Below, piece by piece: positions 1 to 7,582 of a stretch of 15,970 bases of DNA. The number at the start of each line of letters is the position of its first letter. Position 1 is the stretch's first letter. The stretch covers positions 1 through 15,970 of the forward strand of contig CAMPJN010000046.1 of NCBI GenBank assembly GCA_946886875.1, in the 5' to 3' direction. Made by a program: the position numbers and the translations under genes. Source of the stretch: an uncultured Pseudomonas sp. (GTDB lineage Bacteria > Pseudomonadota > Gammaproteobacteria > Pseudomonadales > Pseudomonadaceae). The notes under the pieces were generated by a model that made no database searches, was not told where the DNA came from, and saw only the letters and a list, made by a program, of their open reading frames with translations.

Positions 1-623
<623 letters not shown>

Positions 624-650
624 TTAATCAGAGAAGGCGTTCAGGGATGC

Positions 651-678
651 AAAACCGGGGCCTAGTGCCCCGGTTTTT
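651..678 (+). terminator. Intrinsic terminator after fadA
   Basis: Perfect 10-bp stem AAAACCGGGG / CCCCGGTTTT with a 7-base loop (661-667), followed by a T-rich stretch. It closes the fadBA operon. The A-run on the left arm means it could also work weakly on the minus strand. Confidence 0.9.
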
Positions 679-787
679 GTTTTTGGCCATGCCATCCATG
701 GTGGCCACCCTTCGGGTTCGTCGATACGCGACGTGAAAAATCTCTCCCGGGAATTTTTAGCCAGCGAAAAATTCAAGGAATTCAGCG

Positions 788-1024
788 ATGCAGCTACAAC
801 CCGGCCTTTATCGCCACTACAAGGGGCCCGAGTATCGGGTTTTCGGCGTGGCCCGCCATTCCGAGACCGAACAGCAAATGGTCGTCTATCAGGCGCTATA
901 CGGCGAATACGGGCTCTGGGTGCGGCCTCTGGAAATGTTCTGTGAAAGTGTCGAAGTGGACGGCGAGACGGTGCCGCGCTTTGCCTTGATTCGGGGCGAA
1001 AACACGCTTTTCACCCAGCCCTGA
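788..1024 (+). CDS. DUF1653 domain protein, small conserved
   Basis: This 78-residue protein has the DUF1653 pattern: LQPGLYRHYKGPEYRVFGVARHSETEQ, then VVYQALYGEYGLWVRPLEMFCE, then a beta-rich tail ending in an F(A)LI segment. The whole protein is one small domain, without signal peptide or membrane segment. Its molecular function is not established to my knowledge. The start is the ATG at 788, preceded by an AAGGAA ribosome binding site at 775-780. It lies between the fadA terminator and the topA promoter, so it is probably transcribed alone. An AT-rich 8-bp inverted repeat (751-758 and 767-774) sits directly upstream of the ribosome binding site. Confidence 0.88.
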   Translation: MQLQPGLYRHYKGPEYRVFGVARHSETEQQMVVYQALYGEYGLWVRPLEMFCESVEVDGETVPRFALIRGENTLFTQP

Positions 1025-1048
1025 TCTGAGCTTGCACCATTGCTGCGC

Positions 1049-1078
1049 TTGACCTTGGCTTAACCACCACTATATATA
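1049..1078 (+). promoter_or_regulatory. Predicted sigma-70 promoter for topA
   Basis: TTGACC at 1049-1054 is followed 16 bases later by TATATA at 1071-1076; a second TATATA register at 1073-1078 gives an 18-base spacer. Both boxes are close to consensus. Transcription from about 1083 would leave a leader of about 185 bases before topA, with the MITE-like repeat inside it. Predicted from sequence only. Confidence 0.55.
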
Positions 1079-1090
1079 GCGGTGCCGCAC

Positions 1091-1219
1091 TAGCAGGCTG
1101 TTGAAAGATCACCGCGCTGGTCATGTGTTCGAGAGCTCCCCCGGAATGCTGATAAAGGCCGCTTCCACGGCTGGGTTCGGCTTGTCGAGCTTTTACTCGC
1201 GACCTTTTTCAACAGGCTA
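1091..1219. repeat. MITE-like element with imperfect terminal inverted repeats
   Basis: The left end TAGCAGGCTGTTGAAAGATC (1091-1110) pairs with the right end (about 1201-1219), whose reverse complement reads TAGCCTGTTGAAAAAGGTC. The ends differ mainly by a 3-base AGG insertion on the left. The element is about 129 bp and has no convincing gene of its own. The outermost bases are TA on each side, which would fit a TA target duplication, though this is not proven. CTGTTGAAAA-type ends recur in Pseudomonas genomes as insertion-sequence or MITE ends (from memory). It may be a non-autonomous element or the remnant of an insertion sequence. It separates the predicted topA promoter from the topA start. 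Confidence 0.5.
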
Positions 1220-1268
1220 CAAGGCGACTCCCGCCTTTCATTTATCGAATTCAGGAATTTTCCAATCC

Positions 1269-3878
1269 ATGGGTAAATCGCTGGTCATCGTGGAATCCCC
1301 GGCCAAGGCCAAGACCATCAACAAGTACTTGGGCAACGAGTACGTGGTGAAGTCGAGCATCGGCCACATCCGTGACCTGCCTACCAGTGGCTCGGCAAGC
1401 ACCGCCAAAGAGCCGGTCAAGCGCGGCAAGGCAGTGGCGGGCGAAGTGCCGGCCCTGACGCCCAAGGAAAAGGCCAAACGTCAGTTGGTGGCGCGCATGG
1501 GCGTCGATCCCGAGCACGGTTGGAAGGCCAAGTACGAGATTCTCCCGGGCAAGGAGAAAGTCGTCGAAGAATTGCGCCGCTTGGCCAAGGAAGCCGACAC
1601 CATCTATCTCGCAACCGACTTGGATCGCGAGGGGGAAGCCATTGCCTGGCACCTGCGCGAATCCATCGGCGGTGACGACAGCCGCTACAAGCGCGTGGTG
1701 TTCAACGAAATCACCAAGAAGGCCATCCAGGAGGCGTTCTCCAAGCCTGGCGAGTTGGATATCAATAGAGTCAACGCCCAGCAGGCACGGCGCTTCCTCG
1801 ATCGTGTGGTCGGCTATATGGTCTCGCCGCTGCTGTGGGCCAAGATCGCTCGTGGTCTGTCCGCTGGTCGCGTGCAATCGGTCGCGGTGAAACTGGTGGT
1901 CGAGCGCGAAAAAGAGATTCGTGCTTTTGTGCCGGAAGAATATTGGGAAGTGCATGCAGATCTCGGCACCACCAAGGGCGCCAATGTGCGCTTCGAAGTG
2001 GCGCGGGAGAATGGTGCCGCCTTCAAGCCGCTGAACGAAGCCCAGGCCATGGCGGCCCTGGACGTGCTGAAAAGCTCCACCTACAGCATCGCCAAACGCG
2101 AAGACAAACCGACCAGCAGCAAACCTTCTGCGCCGTTCATTACTTCGACCTTGCAGCAGGCCGCGAGCAATCGCCTGGGCTTCGGCGTCAAGAAAACCAT
2201 GATGATGGCCCAGCGCTTGTACGAGGCCGGTTACATCACCTATATGCGTACTGACTCGACCAACCTTTCGGCCGATGCCGTGAGCATGGTGCGCGACTTT
2301 ATCCAGGGCGAGTTCGGCAAGCAGTATCTGCCGGCCAACCCTATCGCTTACAGCAGCAAGGAAGGGGCCCAGGAGGCGCACGAGGCGATTCGCCCGTCTG
2401 ACGTCAACCTCAAGCCGACCCAGTTGAGCGGTATGGAGCGTGATGCCGAGCGGCTCTATGAGCTGATCTGGCGCCAGTTCGTGGCATGCCAGATGCCGCC
2501 GGCCGAATACCTGTCGACCACTGTGACAGTCGCTGCTGCGCAGTTCGAGTTGCGCGCCAAAGGTCGTATCCTCAAGTTCGACGGCTACACCCGAGCACTG
2601 CCGCAGCTGAGCAAGCCGGGCGACGACGATGTGCTGCCGGAAATGAACCAGGGCGAAGTGCTCAAGCTGATCAAGCTCGACCCGAGCCAGCATTTCACCA
2701 AACCGCCGGCGCGCTATTCCGAAGCCAGCCTGGTCAAGGAAATGGAGAAACGCGGTATCGGTCGTCCATCGACCTATGCGGCGATCATCTCGACCATTCA
2801 GGACCGCGGTTACGTGGCGCTGCATAACCGCCGTTTCTATTCCGAGAAAATGGGCGATATTGTTACCGAACGCCTCGGCGAAAGCTTCGCCAATCTGATG
2901 GACTACGGTTTCACCGCCGGTATGGAAGAGCACCTGGACGACGTGGCTCAGGGCGAGCGCGAATGGAAGCATGTGCTCGATGAGTTTTACGGCGACTTCA
3001 AGAAAAAGCTCGAAGTGGCCGAGGCCAGCGACAGCGGCATGCGCGCCAACCTGCCGACGCCGACCGATATTCCCTGCCGCGAGTGCGGTCGGCCGATGAT
3101 GATTCGTACTGCGTCCACCGGTGTGTTCCTCGGTTGTTCCGGTTATGCCTTGCCGCCGAAAGAACGCTGCAAGTCGACCCTCAATCTGGTGCCGGGCGAC
3201 GAAATTGCTGCGGACGATGAGGGCGAGTCCGAATCCCTGGTGTTGCTCGGCAAGCATCGTTGCCCGATATGCGCGACCGCCATGGATGCTTATTTGCTGG
3301 ATGAAACCCGCAAGCTGCATATCTGCGGCAACAATCCGGATTGCGCGGGTTACGAAATCGAGCAGGGTCAGTACCGGATCAAAGGCTACGAAGGCCCAAG
3401 CCTGGAGTGCGACAAGTGCGGCAGCCAGATGCAACTGAAGACCGGGCGTTTCGGCAAGTTCTTCGGTTGTACCAATGGCGAATGCAAAAACACCCGCAAG
3501 CTGCTGAAGAGCGGCGAAGCGGCGCCGCCGAAAATGGACCCGGTGAAGATGCCGGAGCTCAAGTGCGAAAAGGTCAACGACACCTATATCCTGCGTGACG
3601 GCGCCTCGGGTCTGTTCCTGGCCGCCAGCCAGTTCCCGAAGAACCGCGAGACCCGTGCGCCGCTGGTGTTGGAACTGATCCCGCATAAGGATGAGATCGA
3701 TCCGAAGTACCATTTCCTCTGCGACGCGCCGAAGAAAGATCCGGAAGGGCGCGCTGCAGTGATTCGCTATAGCCGCAAAACCAAGGAGCAGTACGTACAG
3801 ACCGAGGTCGATGGTAAGCCGACCGGTTGGCGCGCTTTCTTTGACGGCGGTAAGTGGAAGGTTGAAGACAAACGCTGA
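1269..3878 (+). CDS. topA: DNA topoisomerase I (type IA)
   Basis: This 869-residue cytosolic enzyme relaxes negatively supercoiled DNA by passing a strand through a transient single-strand break. The TOPRIM domain starts at residue 1 ([14 protein letters not shown], Glu9) and carries the metal-binding D117-x-D119-x-E121 in TDLDREGEA. The catalytic tyrosine is Tyr325 in [12 protein letters not shown]. Three C-terminal Cys4 zinc-ribbon repeats follow, beginning near [16 protein letters not shown] and CDKCGSQM, and then a basic tail. The length matches Pseudomonas TopA (about 868). The ATG at 1269 is chosen because homologues begin MGKSLVIVE and an AGGAA ribosome binding site lies at 1253-1257. 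The frame stays open further upstream to 1101, but that stretch is the MITE-like repeat and is not TopA. No terminator is seen between it and the next gene. Confidence 0.97.
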   Translation: MGKSLVIVESPAKAKTINKYLGNEYVVKSSIGHIRDLPTSGSASTAKEPVKRGKAVAGEVPALTPKEKAKRQLVARMGVDPEHGWKAKYEILPGKEKVVEELRRLAKEADTIYLATDLDREGEAIAWHLRESIGGDDSRYKRVVFNEITKKAIQEAFSKPGELDINRVNAQQARRFLDRVVGYMVSPLLWAKIARGLSAGRVQSVAVKLVVEREKEIRAFVPEEYWEVHADLGTTKGANVRFEVARENGAAFKPLNEAQAMAALDVLKSSTYSIAKREDKPTSSKPSAPFITSTLQQAASNRLGFGVKKTMMMAQRLYEAGYITYMRTDSTNLSADAVSMVRDFIQGEFGKQYLPANPIAYSSKEGAQEAHEAIRPSDVNLKPTQLSGMERDAERLYELIWRQFVACQMPPAEYLSTTVTVAAAQFELRAKGRILKFDGYTRALPQLSKPGDDDVLPEMNQGEVLKLIKLDPSQHFTKPPARYSEASLVKEMEKRGIGRPSTYAAIISTIQDRGYVALHNRRFYSEKMGDIVTERLGESFANLMDYGFTAGMEEHLDDVAQGEREWKHVLDEFYGDFKKKLEVAEASDSGMRANLPTPTDIPCRECGRPMMIRTASTGVFLGCSGYALPPKERCKSTLNLVPGDEIAADDEGESESLVLLGKHRCPICATAMDAYLLDETRKLHICGNNPDCAGYEIEQGQYRIKGYEGPSLECDKCGSQMQLKTGRFGKFFGCTNGECKNTRKLLKSGEAAPPKMDPVKMPELKCEKVNDTYILRDGASGLFLAASQFPKNRETRAPLVLELIPHKDEIDPKYHFLCDAPKKDPEGRAAVIRYSRKTKEQYVQTEVDGKPTGWRAFFDGGKWKVEDKR

Positions 3879-3946
3879 TCGGACAAACTGCGTGCCTGTC
3901 GAGGCGGGCGCGTATAGTCGGTTGATCCGTTGTGGAGGGCGCCCTG

Positions 3947-4465
3947 ATGGCCCATGAGCTCTATACCCGAACCAATCAAAAGATCTTCTATGCCGGACTC
4001 TCGTTGGAGTCCTGGCACAAGGCGCAAGCGGGGCGGGCGATGAACGCCCAGGCGCTGATTCAGGCCGAGCGCGAGGCAGCCTTGTTTCATCTGTATGGCG
4101 CGCTGCTCGGCTTGTGTCATGAGATTGCCGGTTATTACCGCCTGGCCAATAGCGATACGCCGCGTGCGGAAGATTTGCTTACCCAGGCGGTGTTGGATAT
4201 CGCTCCCAGTCAGGAGTTGGGCGAGTTGGTCGAGTTGGCACAGTCCCCGGACAGTTGGCTAGCCCAATTGCTGGGGGCCTATGCCGAGCTGTTCCAGCCG
4301 CCGCAAGCGGCCAAGAAAGCCAAGCTCGACCCCAGTACGCCGCTGATCACGGCGGTCAGCCTGGATGAAGAGATCGAGCCCTTGTCGCGGGAAACCTTGG
4401 AAATATGGCGCCAGAATTTGAAGGCGTTGGCGCAGCGCTTTCGCGAAACCCTGAGCGAGTGGTAA
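3947..4465 (+). CDS. DUF6586-type conserved protein of unknown function
   Basis: This 172-residue protein matches by position and sequence the conserved Pseudomonas gene next to topA (PA3010 in P. aeruginosa; I recall the family as DUF6586). It begins MAHELYTRTNQKIFYAGLSLESW and is predicted mostly helical, with leucine- and glutamate-rich segments. It lacks a signal peptide, membrane segments and recognisable catalytic motifs, so it is probably cytosolic. The ATG at 3947 is preferred over an in-frame GTG at 3932 because GGAGG at 3934-3938 is spaced 8 bases from the ATG. It starts 68 bases after topA in the same direction. No function can be assigned. Confidence 0.85.
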   Translation: MAHELYTRTNQKIFYAGLSLESWHKAQAGRAMNAQALIQAEREAALFHLYGALLGLCHEIAGYYRLANSDTPRAEDLLTQAVLDIAPSQELGELVELAQSPDSWLAQLLGAYAELFQPPQAAKKAKLDPSTPLITAVSLDEEIEPLSRETLEIWRQNLKALAQRFRETLSEW

Positions 4466-4542
4466 TAGCCCTTTGGATCGGCGGGCTAGGGTACGTCCCG
4501 GTCGGCTGTTACAATGCCGGCCTTTAGTGGAGATCCAAATCT

Positions 4543-4776
4543 ATGCCTACATCCTTCCTGGAAATCGTTGAACTGCCCGATGGGCGTATCGCCCTGCGCC
4601 GCGCGGAGGATGAGGAGTCACTGGTAGTGCTGGATTTTTCTGCCGACGCCAAGGCGTTCCTGCAGGGCCAGCATGTCGAGGTGGCTAAGGCCATGCTCAA
4701 TGTCGGTGTGCAGATGGCGGGGCGATTGGCGGAAGGCAACTTCGATCATGAAGAAGGGCCGCGAGTCTTGCATTGA
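4543..4776 (+). CDS. Small conserved protein of unknown function
   Basis: This 77-residue protein begins MPTSFLEIVELPDGRIALRRAEDEESLVVLDFSADAKAF. It appears to have a beta-hairpin-like N-terminal half and an amphipathic helical second half ending in an acidic tail (NFDHEEGPRVLH). There is no signal peptide, membrane segment or cysteine motif. By position it matches the small conserved Pseudomonas gene PA3009. The ATG at 4543 follows a GTGGAGAT ribosome binding site (4527-4534). A TACAAT at 4510-4515 could serve as a -10 box, but no convincing -35 is visible. It lies convergent to sulA. Function unknown. Confidence 0.8.
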   Translation: MPTSFLEIVELPDGRIALRRAEDEESLVVLDFSADAKAFLQGQHVEVAKAMLNVGVQMAGRLAEGNFDHEEGPRVLH

Positions 4777-4896
4777 ATGCAGGACGGGGCTCTTGTCTTG
4801 GGCAAGGCATTTTCAAGCGTCAGGTGGTAGGCCGACGTATCGCTGGTTTGTTTAGCGCACGGTCCTTGTGCGGCTTCCGAGTTTTTTCACAACCTC
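4777..4896. other. Convergent intergenic gap without a clear terminator
   Basis: The 120 bases between the small plus-strand gene and the end of sulA hold a weak 5-bp hairpin (CGCAC 4856-4860, GTGCG 4868-4872) and, 9 bases after it, a run of six T (4882-4887). The distance between stem and T run makes it a poor intrinsic terminator. Nothing else is recognised. Confidence 0.35.
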
Positions 4897-5370
4897 TTAT
4901 CCCAGGCTGATGTTCAAGCTTTGTGCTTCGCCTTGTCGGGCAGCTGCTTCCAATTGCAGGCGAGCCGGACGCTCCAGTGGGTGAAGCCAGCTGACCACCG
5001 TGTGGCTGCGGCCCAGTTCCAGCGCTTGCTGCGCGAGTTTCAGGGCGCTTTGCCCGCCGCGTGGATGCAGGATCAGAATGCGTTCCCGATTTAGCCCCGC
5101 CTCACGCAGCCAGGTTTGCGTAAGGCTCGATGGCGGTGCGATCAGGGTTAGCCAGCGCGCGTCATTGTTCTCGCTGAGTTCGCGCAGAATCGGCGCGAGT
5201 AGACTCAGGCAGTGACCGGCGGCGCCGCGTAGGGACATTTCGCTGAAGGCTTCTGGCGTGTCCTGGCTGGGCGCCTCGATCAAATCGTTCAGCAGCGGCA
5301 CTGCGCTGGCCGCGAGAAAGCCTTCGAACAGCGGTAATTGTGTACGGTTCAGCGACTGTGGGAACTGCAT
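4897..5370 (-). CDS. sulA: SOS cell division inhibitor SulA
   Basis: This 157-residue protein has the SulA family pattern, close in length to the P. aeruginosa protein (about 161). Conserved parts are the short N-terminal tail with PLFEGFLA, the central HCLSLLAPILRELS, the RWLTLIAPPSSLTQTWLREAGLNRERILIL core and the VVSWLHPLERPARLQLEAAAR segment. It blocks cell division during the SOS response by binding FtsZ and stopping its polymerisation. It lacks a P-loop ATP site although the fold is RecA-like. It sits 64 bases downstream of lexA on the same strand, with an excellent AGAGGAGG ribosome binding site just before the ATG. No LexA box was found in that gap, so expression probably depends on the lexA promoter. 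Confidence 0.92.
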   Translation of the reverse strand: MQFPQSLNRTQLPLFEGFLAASAVPLLNDLIEAPSQDTPEAFSEMSLRGAAGHCLSLLAPILRELSENNDARWLTLIAPPSSLTQTWLREAGLNRERILILHPRGGQSALKLAQQALELGRSHTVVSWLHPLERPARLQLEAAARQGEAQSLNISLG

Positions 5371-5434
5371 AAAGCCTCCTCTGGCAGGCAGTTGAGAGCG
5401 ACCTGCATTGCCGGTGCTGCGGAAAAGTCATCTG

Positions 5435-6043
5435 TTAGCGACGGATAACACCGACACTCAGGCCTTCGATCACAAGATCCTGTTCTTCCAGGTTGATTTC
5501 GATGGGTGCGAATTCCGGGTTCTCGGCAATCAGCCACACGGTGTTGCCTTCGCGTTTGAAGCGTTTAACCGTGACTTCGTCGTCTATGCGTGCGACCACT
5601 ACCTGGCCATTGCGCGCCTCGCGCGTGGTGTGAACGGCGAGCAGGTCGCCGTCGAAGATGCCGATATCCTTCATGCTCATGCCGCGTACCCGTAACAGAT
5701 AGTCGGCCCGGGGATGAAAGAACGCAGGATTGATCCGGCAGGATTCTTCGATGTGCTGTTGTGCGAGTATCGGTGCGCCAGCGGCAACCCGGCCGATTAC
5801 CGGTAAACCATCTTCCTCGTTGCTCGGCTCGAAACCGGGTATGCGGATACCGCGGGAGGCACCCGGGGTCATTTCGATGGCACCTTTGCGGGCCAGAGCC
5901 TTGAGGTGTTCCTCGGCCGCGTTCGGCGATTTGAAACCCAGCGCCTGAGCGATTTCTGCGCGGGTAGGCGGATAGCCGTTGTCTTCAAGGCAGTGCTTGA
6001 TGAAAGCGAGAATTTCAGCTTGGCGTGGCGTTAGTTTGAGCAT
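5435..6043 (-). CDS. lexA: LexA repressor (SOS regulator, self-cleaving)
   Basis: This 202-residue protein represses the SOS regulon and cleaves itself when stimulated by RecA filaments. The N-terminal winged helix-turn-helix is at residues 1-70 ([16 protein letters not shown]; the recognition helix region is near [14 protein letters not shown]). The cleavage site is Ala88-Gly89 in RVAAGAP. The serine protease dyad is Ser123 (GMSMKDIG) and Lys160 (EVTVKRF). All are offset by +4 from E. coli LexA, which has Ala84-Gly85, Ser119 and Lys156. It is the first gene of a lexA-sulA operon and is autoregulated through two boxes in its promoter. The ribosome binding site is weak (only GAG before the ATG). 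Confidence 0.97.
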   Translation of the reverse strand: MLKLTPRQAEILAFIKHCLEDNGYPPTRAEIAQALGFKSPNAAEEHLKALARKGAIEMTPGASRGIRIPGFEPSNEEDGLPVIGRVAAGAPILAQQHIEESCRINPAFFHPRADYLLRVRGMSMKDIGIFDGDLLAVHTTREARNGQVVVARIDDEVTVKRFKREGNTVWLIAENPEFAPIEINLEEQDLVIEGLSVGVIRR

Positions 6044-6051
6044 GGTCGACT

Positions 6052-6067
6052 CTGTTTTTATATACAG
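6052..6067. promoter_or_regulatory. LexA (SOS) box 1, proximal to lexA
   Basis: CTGTTTTTATATACAG has the consensus CTGT-N8-ACAG with an AT-rich core. It starts 8 bases from the lexA start codon, near or just downstream of the predicted transcription start, and should block expression of lexA-sulA. Confidence 0.92.
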
Positions 6068-6070
6068 TGA

Positions 6071-6086
6071 CTGGGATTATATACAG
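6071..6086. promoter_or_regulatory. LexA (SOS) box 2, distal to lexA
   Basis: CTGGGATTATATACAG matches CTGT-N8-ACAG with one half-site change (CTGG). It is 19 bases from box 1, centre to centre, and covers the predicted -10 of the lexA promoter. Paired boxes are also found at lexA in E. coli. Confidence 0.85.
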
Positions 6087-6103
6087 TGAATTTCGCTTGG
6101 CAA
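6076..6103 (-). promoter_or_regulatory. Predicted sigma-70 promoter of lexA-sulA
   Basis: Read on the minus strand, TTGCCA (6098-6103) is followed after 16 bases by a perfect TATAAT (6076-6081). The -10 lies inside SOS box 2, which explains repression by LexA. Confidence 0.75.
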
Positions 6104-6120
6104 TCACTCATTTATCTCCT

Positions 6121-6143
6121 TTAGCCAGGCGTTCGCTGGCTAA
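6121..6143. repeat. Perfect 8-bp inverted repeat in the lexA-psrA intergenic region
   Basis: TTAGCCAG and CTGGCTAA flank a 7-base loop (6129-6135). There is no T run on either strand, so it is not a classical terminator. The left arm and loop share AGCCAGGCGT (6123-6132) with a second copy at 6162-6171, a 10-base direct repeat. It could be an operator or an RNA hairpin; its role is unknown. Confidence 0.5.
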
Positions 6144-6231
6144 GCTGTAACTCGCTCCCAAAGCCAGGCGTCTGCAAACGATGAATGTTTGGTTGTGTTG
6201 CCGACTTGCCGATAAGATGCGGTCCTTCGGC

Positions 6232-6261
6232 TTGACAAGGACGCCGCTTAAAACGTATGTT
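6232..6261 (+). promoter_or_regulatory. Predicted sigma-70 promoter of psrA
   Basis: A perfect -35 TTGACA (6232-6237) is followed after 18 bases by TATGTT (6256-6261). The -10 lies within a PsrA-like palindrome, consistent with autorepression. Confidence 0.6.
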
Positions 6262-6276
6262 TCAAACGAGTGTTTG
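6251..6276. promoter_or_regulatory. PsrA operator region (two palindromes)
   Basis: The perfect palindrome-type site CAAACGAGTGTTTG (6263-6276) fits the PsrA motif (G/C)AAAC-N2-4-GTTT(G/C) known from P. aeruginosa. An adjoining AAACGTATGTTT (6251-6262) is a second, weaker match. Together they cover the -10 and the expected transcription start of psrA, so autoregulation is likely. Confidence 0.8.
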
Positions 6277-6290
6277 TTAGGTGAGAAGTC

Positions 6291-6998
6291 ATGGCTCAGT
6301 CGGAAACTGTTGAACGCATTCTGGATGCGGCAGAGCAGTTGTTTGCCGAAAAAGGTTTCGCTGAAACCTCGTTACGTTTGATTACCGGTAAGGCCGGCGT
6401 CAACCTGGCTGCAGTGAATTATCACTTCGGCTCCAAGAAGGCGCTGATTCAAGCGGTTTTCTCGCGTTTTCTCGGGCCGTTCTGCAGCAGCCTCGAGCGT
6501 GAGCTGGATCGCCGCCAGGCCAAGCCTGGGACGACCTACAGTCTTGAGGAACTGCTGGAGCTGTTGGTCGAGTTGGCGTTGGAAGTGAAGCCACGTAGCG
6601 GTAACGACCTATCGATTTTCATGCGCCTGTTGGGTTTGGCTTTCAGTCAAAGCCAGGGGCACCTGCGCAAATACCTGCAAGAGGTATACGGCAAGATCTT
6701 CCGCCGCTACATGCTGCTGGTGCATGAAGCCGCTCCACGTATCCCGCCGCTGGAGTTGTTCTGGCGCGTGCATTTCATGCTCGGCGCCGCCGCGTTCAGC
6801 ATGTCCGGTATCAAGGCGTTGCGCGCCATGGCCGAGGCCGATTTCGGGGTGAATACCTCGATCGAGCAGGTAATGCGCTTGATGGTGCCGTTTCTTGCAG
6901 CCGGTATGCGTTCGGAAAGCGGTGTGACCGATAGCGCCCTGGCTAATGCGCAACTCCGGCCTCGGGTCAAAGGTGCTGGCGCCGCTGTCAAAGTTTGA
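6291..6998 (+). CDS. psrA: TetR-family transcriptional regulator PsrA
   Basis: This 235-residue protein (P. aeruginosa PsrA about 233) has an N-terminal TetR DNA-binding domain, ETVERILDAAEQLFAEKGF with a helix-turn-helix at about residues 29-49 (LRLITGKAGVNLAAVNYHFGSKKAL). A larger helical C-terminal ligand-binding and dimerisation domain follows. In Pseudomonas, PsrA represses its own gene and fatty acid beta-oxidation genes, is released by long-chain fatty acids or their CoA esters, and activates rpoS. The start is the ATG at 6291 with AGGTGAG upstream (6280-6286). It is transcribed divergently from lexA. Its own operator sites are at 6251-6276, and a known-type target operon (fadBA) ends at the left of the window. 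The last 25 or so residues are low in conserved character. Confidence 0.93.
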   Translation: MAQSETVERILDAAEQLFAEKGFAETSLRLITGKAGVNLAAVNYHFGSKKALIQAVFSRFLGPFCSSLERELDRRQAKPGTTYSLEELLELLVELALEVKPRSGNDLSIFMRLLGLAFSQSQGHLRKYLQEVYGKIFRRYMLLVHEAAPRIPPLELFWRVHFMLGAAAFSMSGIKALRAMAEADFGVNTSIEQVMRLMVPFLAAGMRSESGVTDSALANAQLRPRVKGAGAAVKV

Positions 6999-7013
6999 TC
7001 TGTCGCGGGTGGG

Positions 7014-7036
7014 CTTGGCGGATACGATCCGCTAAG
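7014..7036. repeat. Hairpin in the leader of the YkuD gene
   Basis: CTTGGCGGAT (7014-7023) pairs with ATCCGCTAAG (7027-7036) around a 3-base loop, with one G-T wobble. It ends 10 bases before the YkuD ATG and no T run follows. It may be a regulatory stem or an operator in the 48-base gap after psrA. Confidence 0.45.
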
Positions 7037-7046
7037 CTAGCCGCCC

Positions 7047-7571
7047 ATGCGCAACCTCGATTTCCTTCATATCTCGCTTGCCGATCAGTACCTGTATGGC
7101 TTTGCCGACGGGCAGCTGCTGTTGCGCATGCCTGTCTCCACGGCCGCCAATGGCGCCGGCGAGCGCAATGGTTCCGGTTGTACCCCGAGAGGCTTGCATA
7201 CTGTGCGCGCCAAGATCGGCGCGGGTCTGCCATGCGCCGCAGTGCTGCGTGGGCGGCGCTGGACCGGCGAGGTCTGGACGCCGCTTCTACATGAGCAGTT
7301 TCCGGGGCGTGACTGGATTCTCAGCCGGATTCTCTGGCTCAGTGGCTGTGAGCCCGGGCGTAACAGGCTGGGCGAATTGGACAGTTTTCGCCGTTATATC
7401 TATGTGCACGGCACGCCTGACTGCGAGCCCATGGGGACGCCGCGTTCCCACGGTTGCGTGCGCATGCGCAATACCGATTTGCTTGAGCTGTTCCCGCGTG
7501 TCCCTGTTCACTGCGCCGTGCAGATCGACGAGGCGTCATGCCCGGTCTGGGCGAGTGCATCTCTCGGTTAA
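7047..7571 (+). CDS. YkuD-domain protein (L,D-transpeptidase fold), predicted cytoplasmic
   Basis: This 174-residue protein is essentially one YkuD domain. The active-site region reads HGTPDCEPMGTPRSHGCVRM, with His121, Ser134, His135, the nucleophile Cys137 and Arg139. YkuD enzymes either form 3-3 (L,D) peptidoglycan cross-links or attach lipoprotein, or, in some members, trim the terminal D-Ala of tetrapeptides. Most are exported, but this one begins MRNLDFLHISLADQYLYGF, already a strand of the domain, with no signal peptide or membrane anchor. An in-frame TAG at 7038-7040 rules out a longer N-terminus. No clear ribosome binding site is seen. Its stop codon overlaps the nagZ ribosome binding site and the gap is 11 bases, so the two are probably co-transcribed. 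A cytoplasmic role in muropeptide recycling, like that reported for ElsL of Acinetobacter (recalled), is an inference. Confidence 0.87.
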   Translation: MRNLDFLHISLADQYLYGFADGQLLLRMPVSTAANGAGERNGSGCTPRGLHTVRAKIGAGLPCAAVLRGRRWTGEVWTPLLHEQFPGRDWILSRILWLSGCEPGRNRLGELDSFRRYIYVHGTPDCEPMGTPRSHGCVRMRNTDLLELFPRVPVHCAVQIDEASCPVWASASLG

Positions 7572-7582
7572 GGATTATTTGC

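Noticed and set aside
1101..1268. An upstream extension of topA from a TTG at 1101, adding 56 residues
   Set aside because: The added part lies in the MITE-like repeat, has no TopA homology and no ribosome binding site; TopA homologues begin at MGKSLVIVE (1269).
1251..3713. A very long open frame on the minus strand within topA (820 codons)
   Set aside because: It is antisense to topA, has the low-complexity composition typical of GC-rich shadow frames, and matches no family.
3913..3918. TATAGT as a -10 box before the DUF6586-type gene
   Set aside because: No acceptable -35 at 16-18 bases upstream; the gene may be read through from topA.
4466..4488. TAGCCC / GGGCTA hairpin after the DUF6586-type gene
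   Set aside because: A 6-bp stem with an 11-base loop and no T run; not convincing as a terminator.
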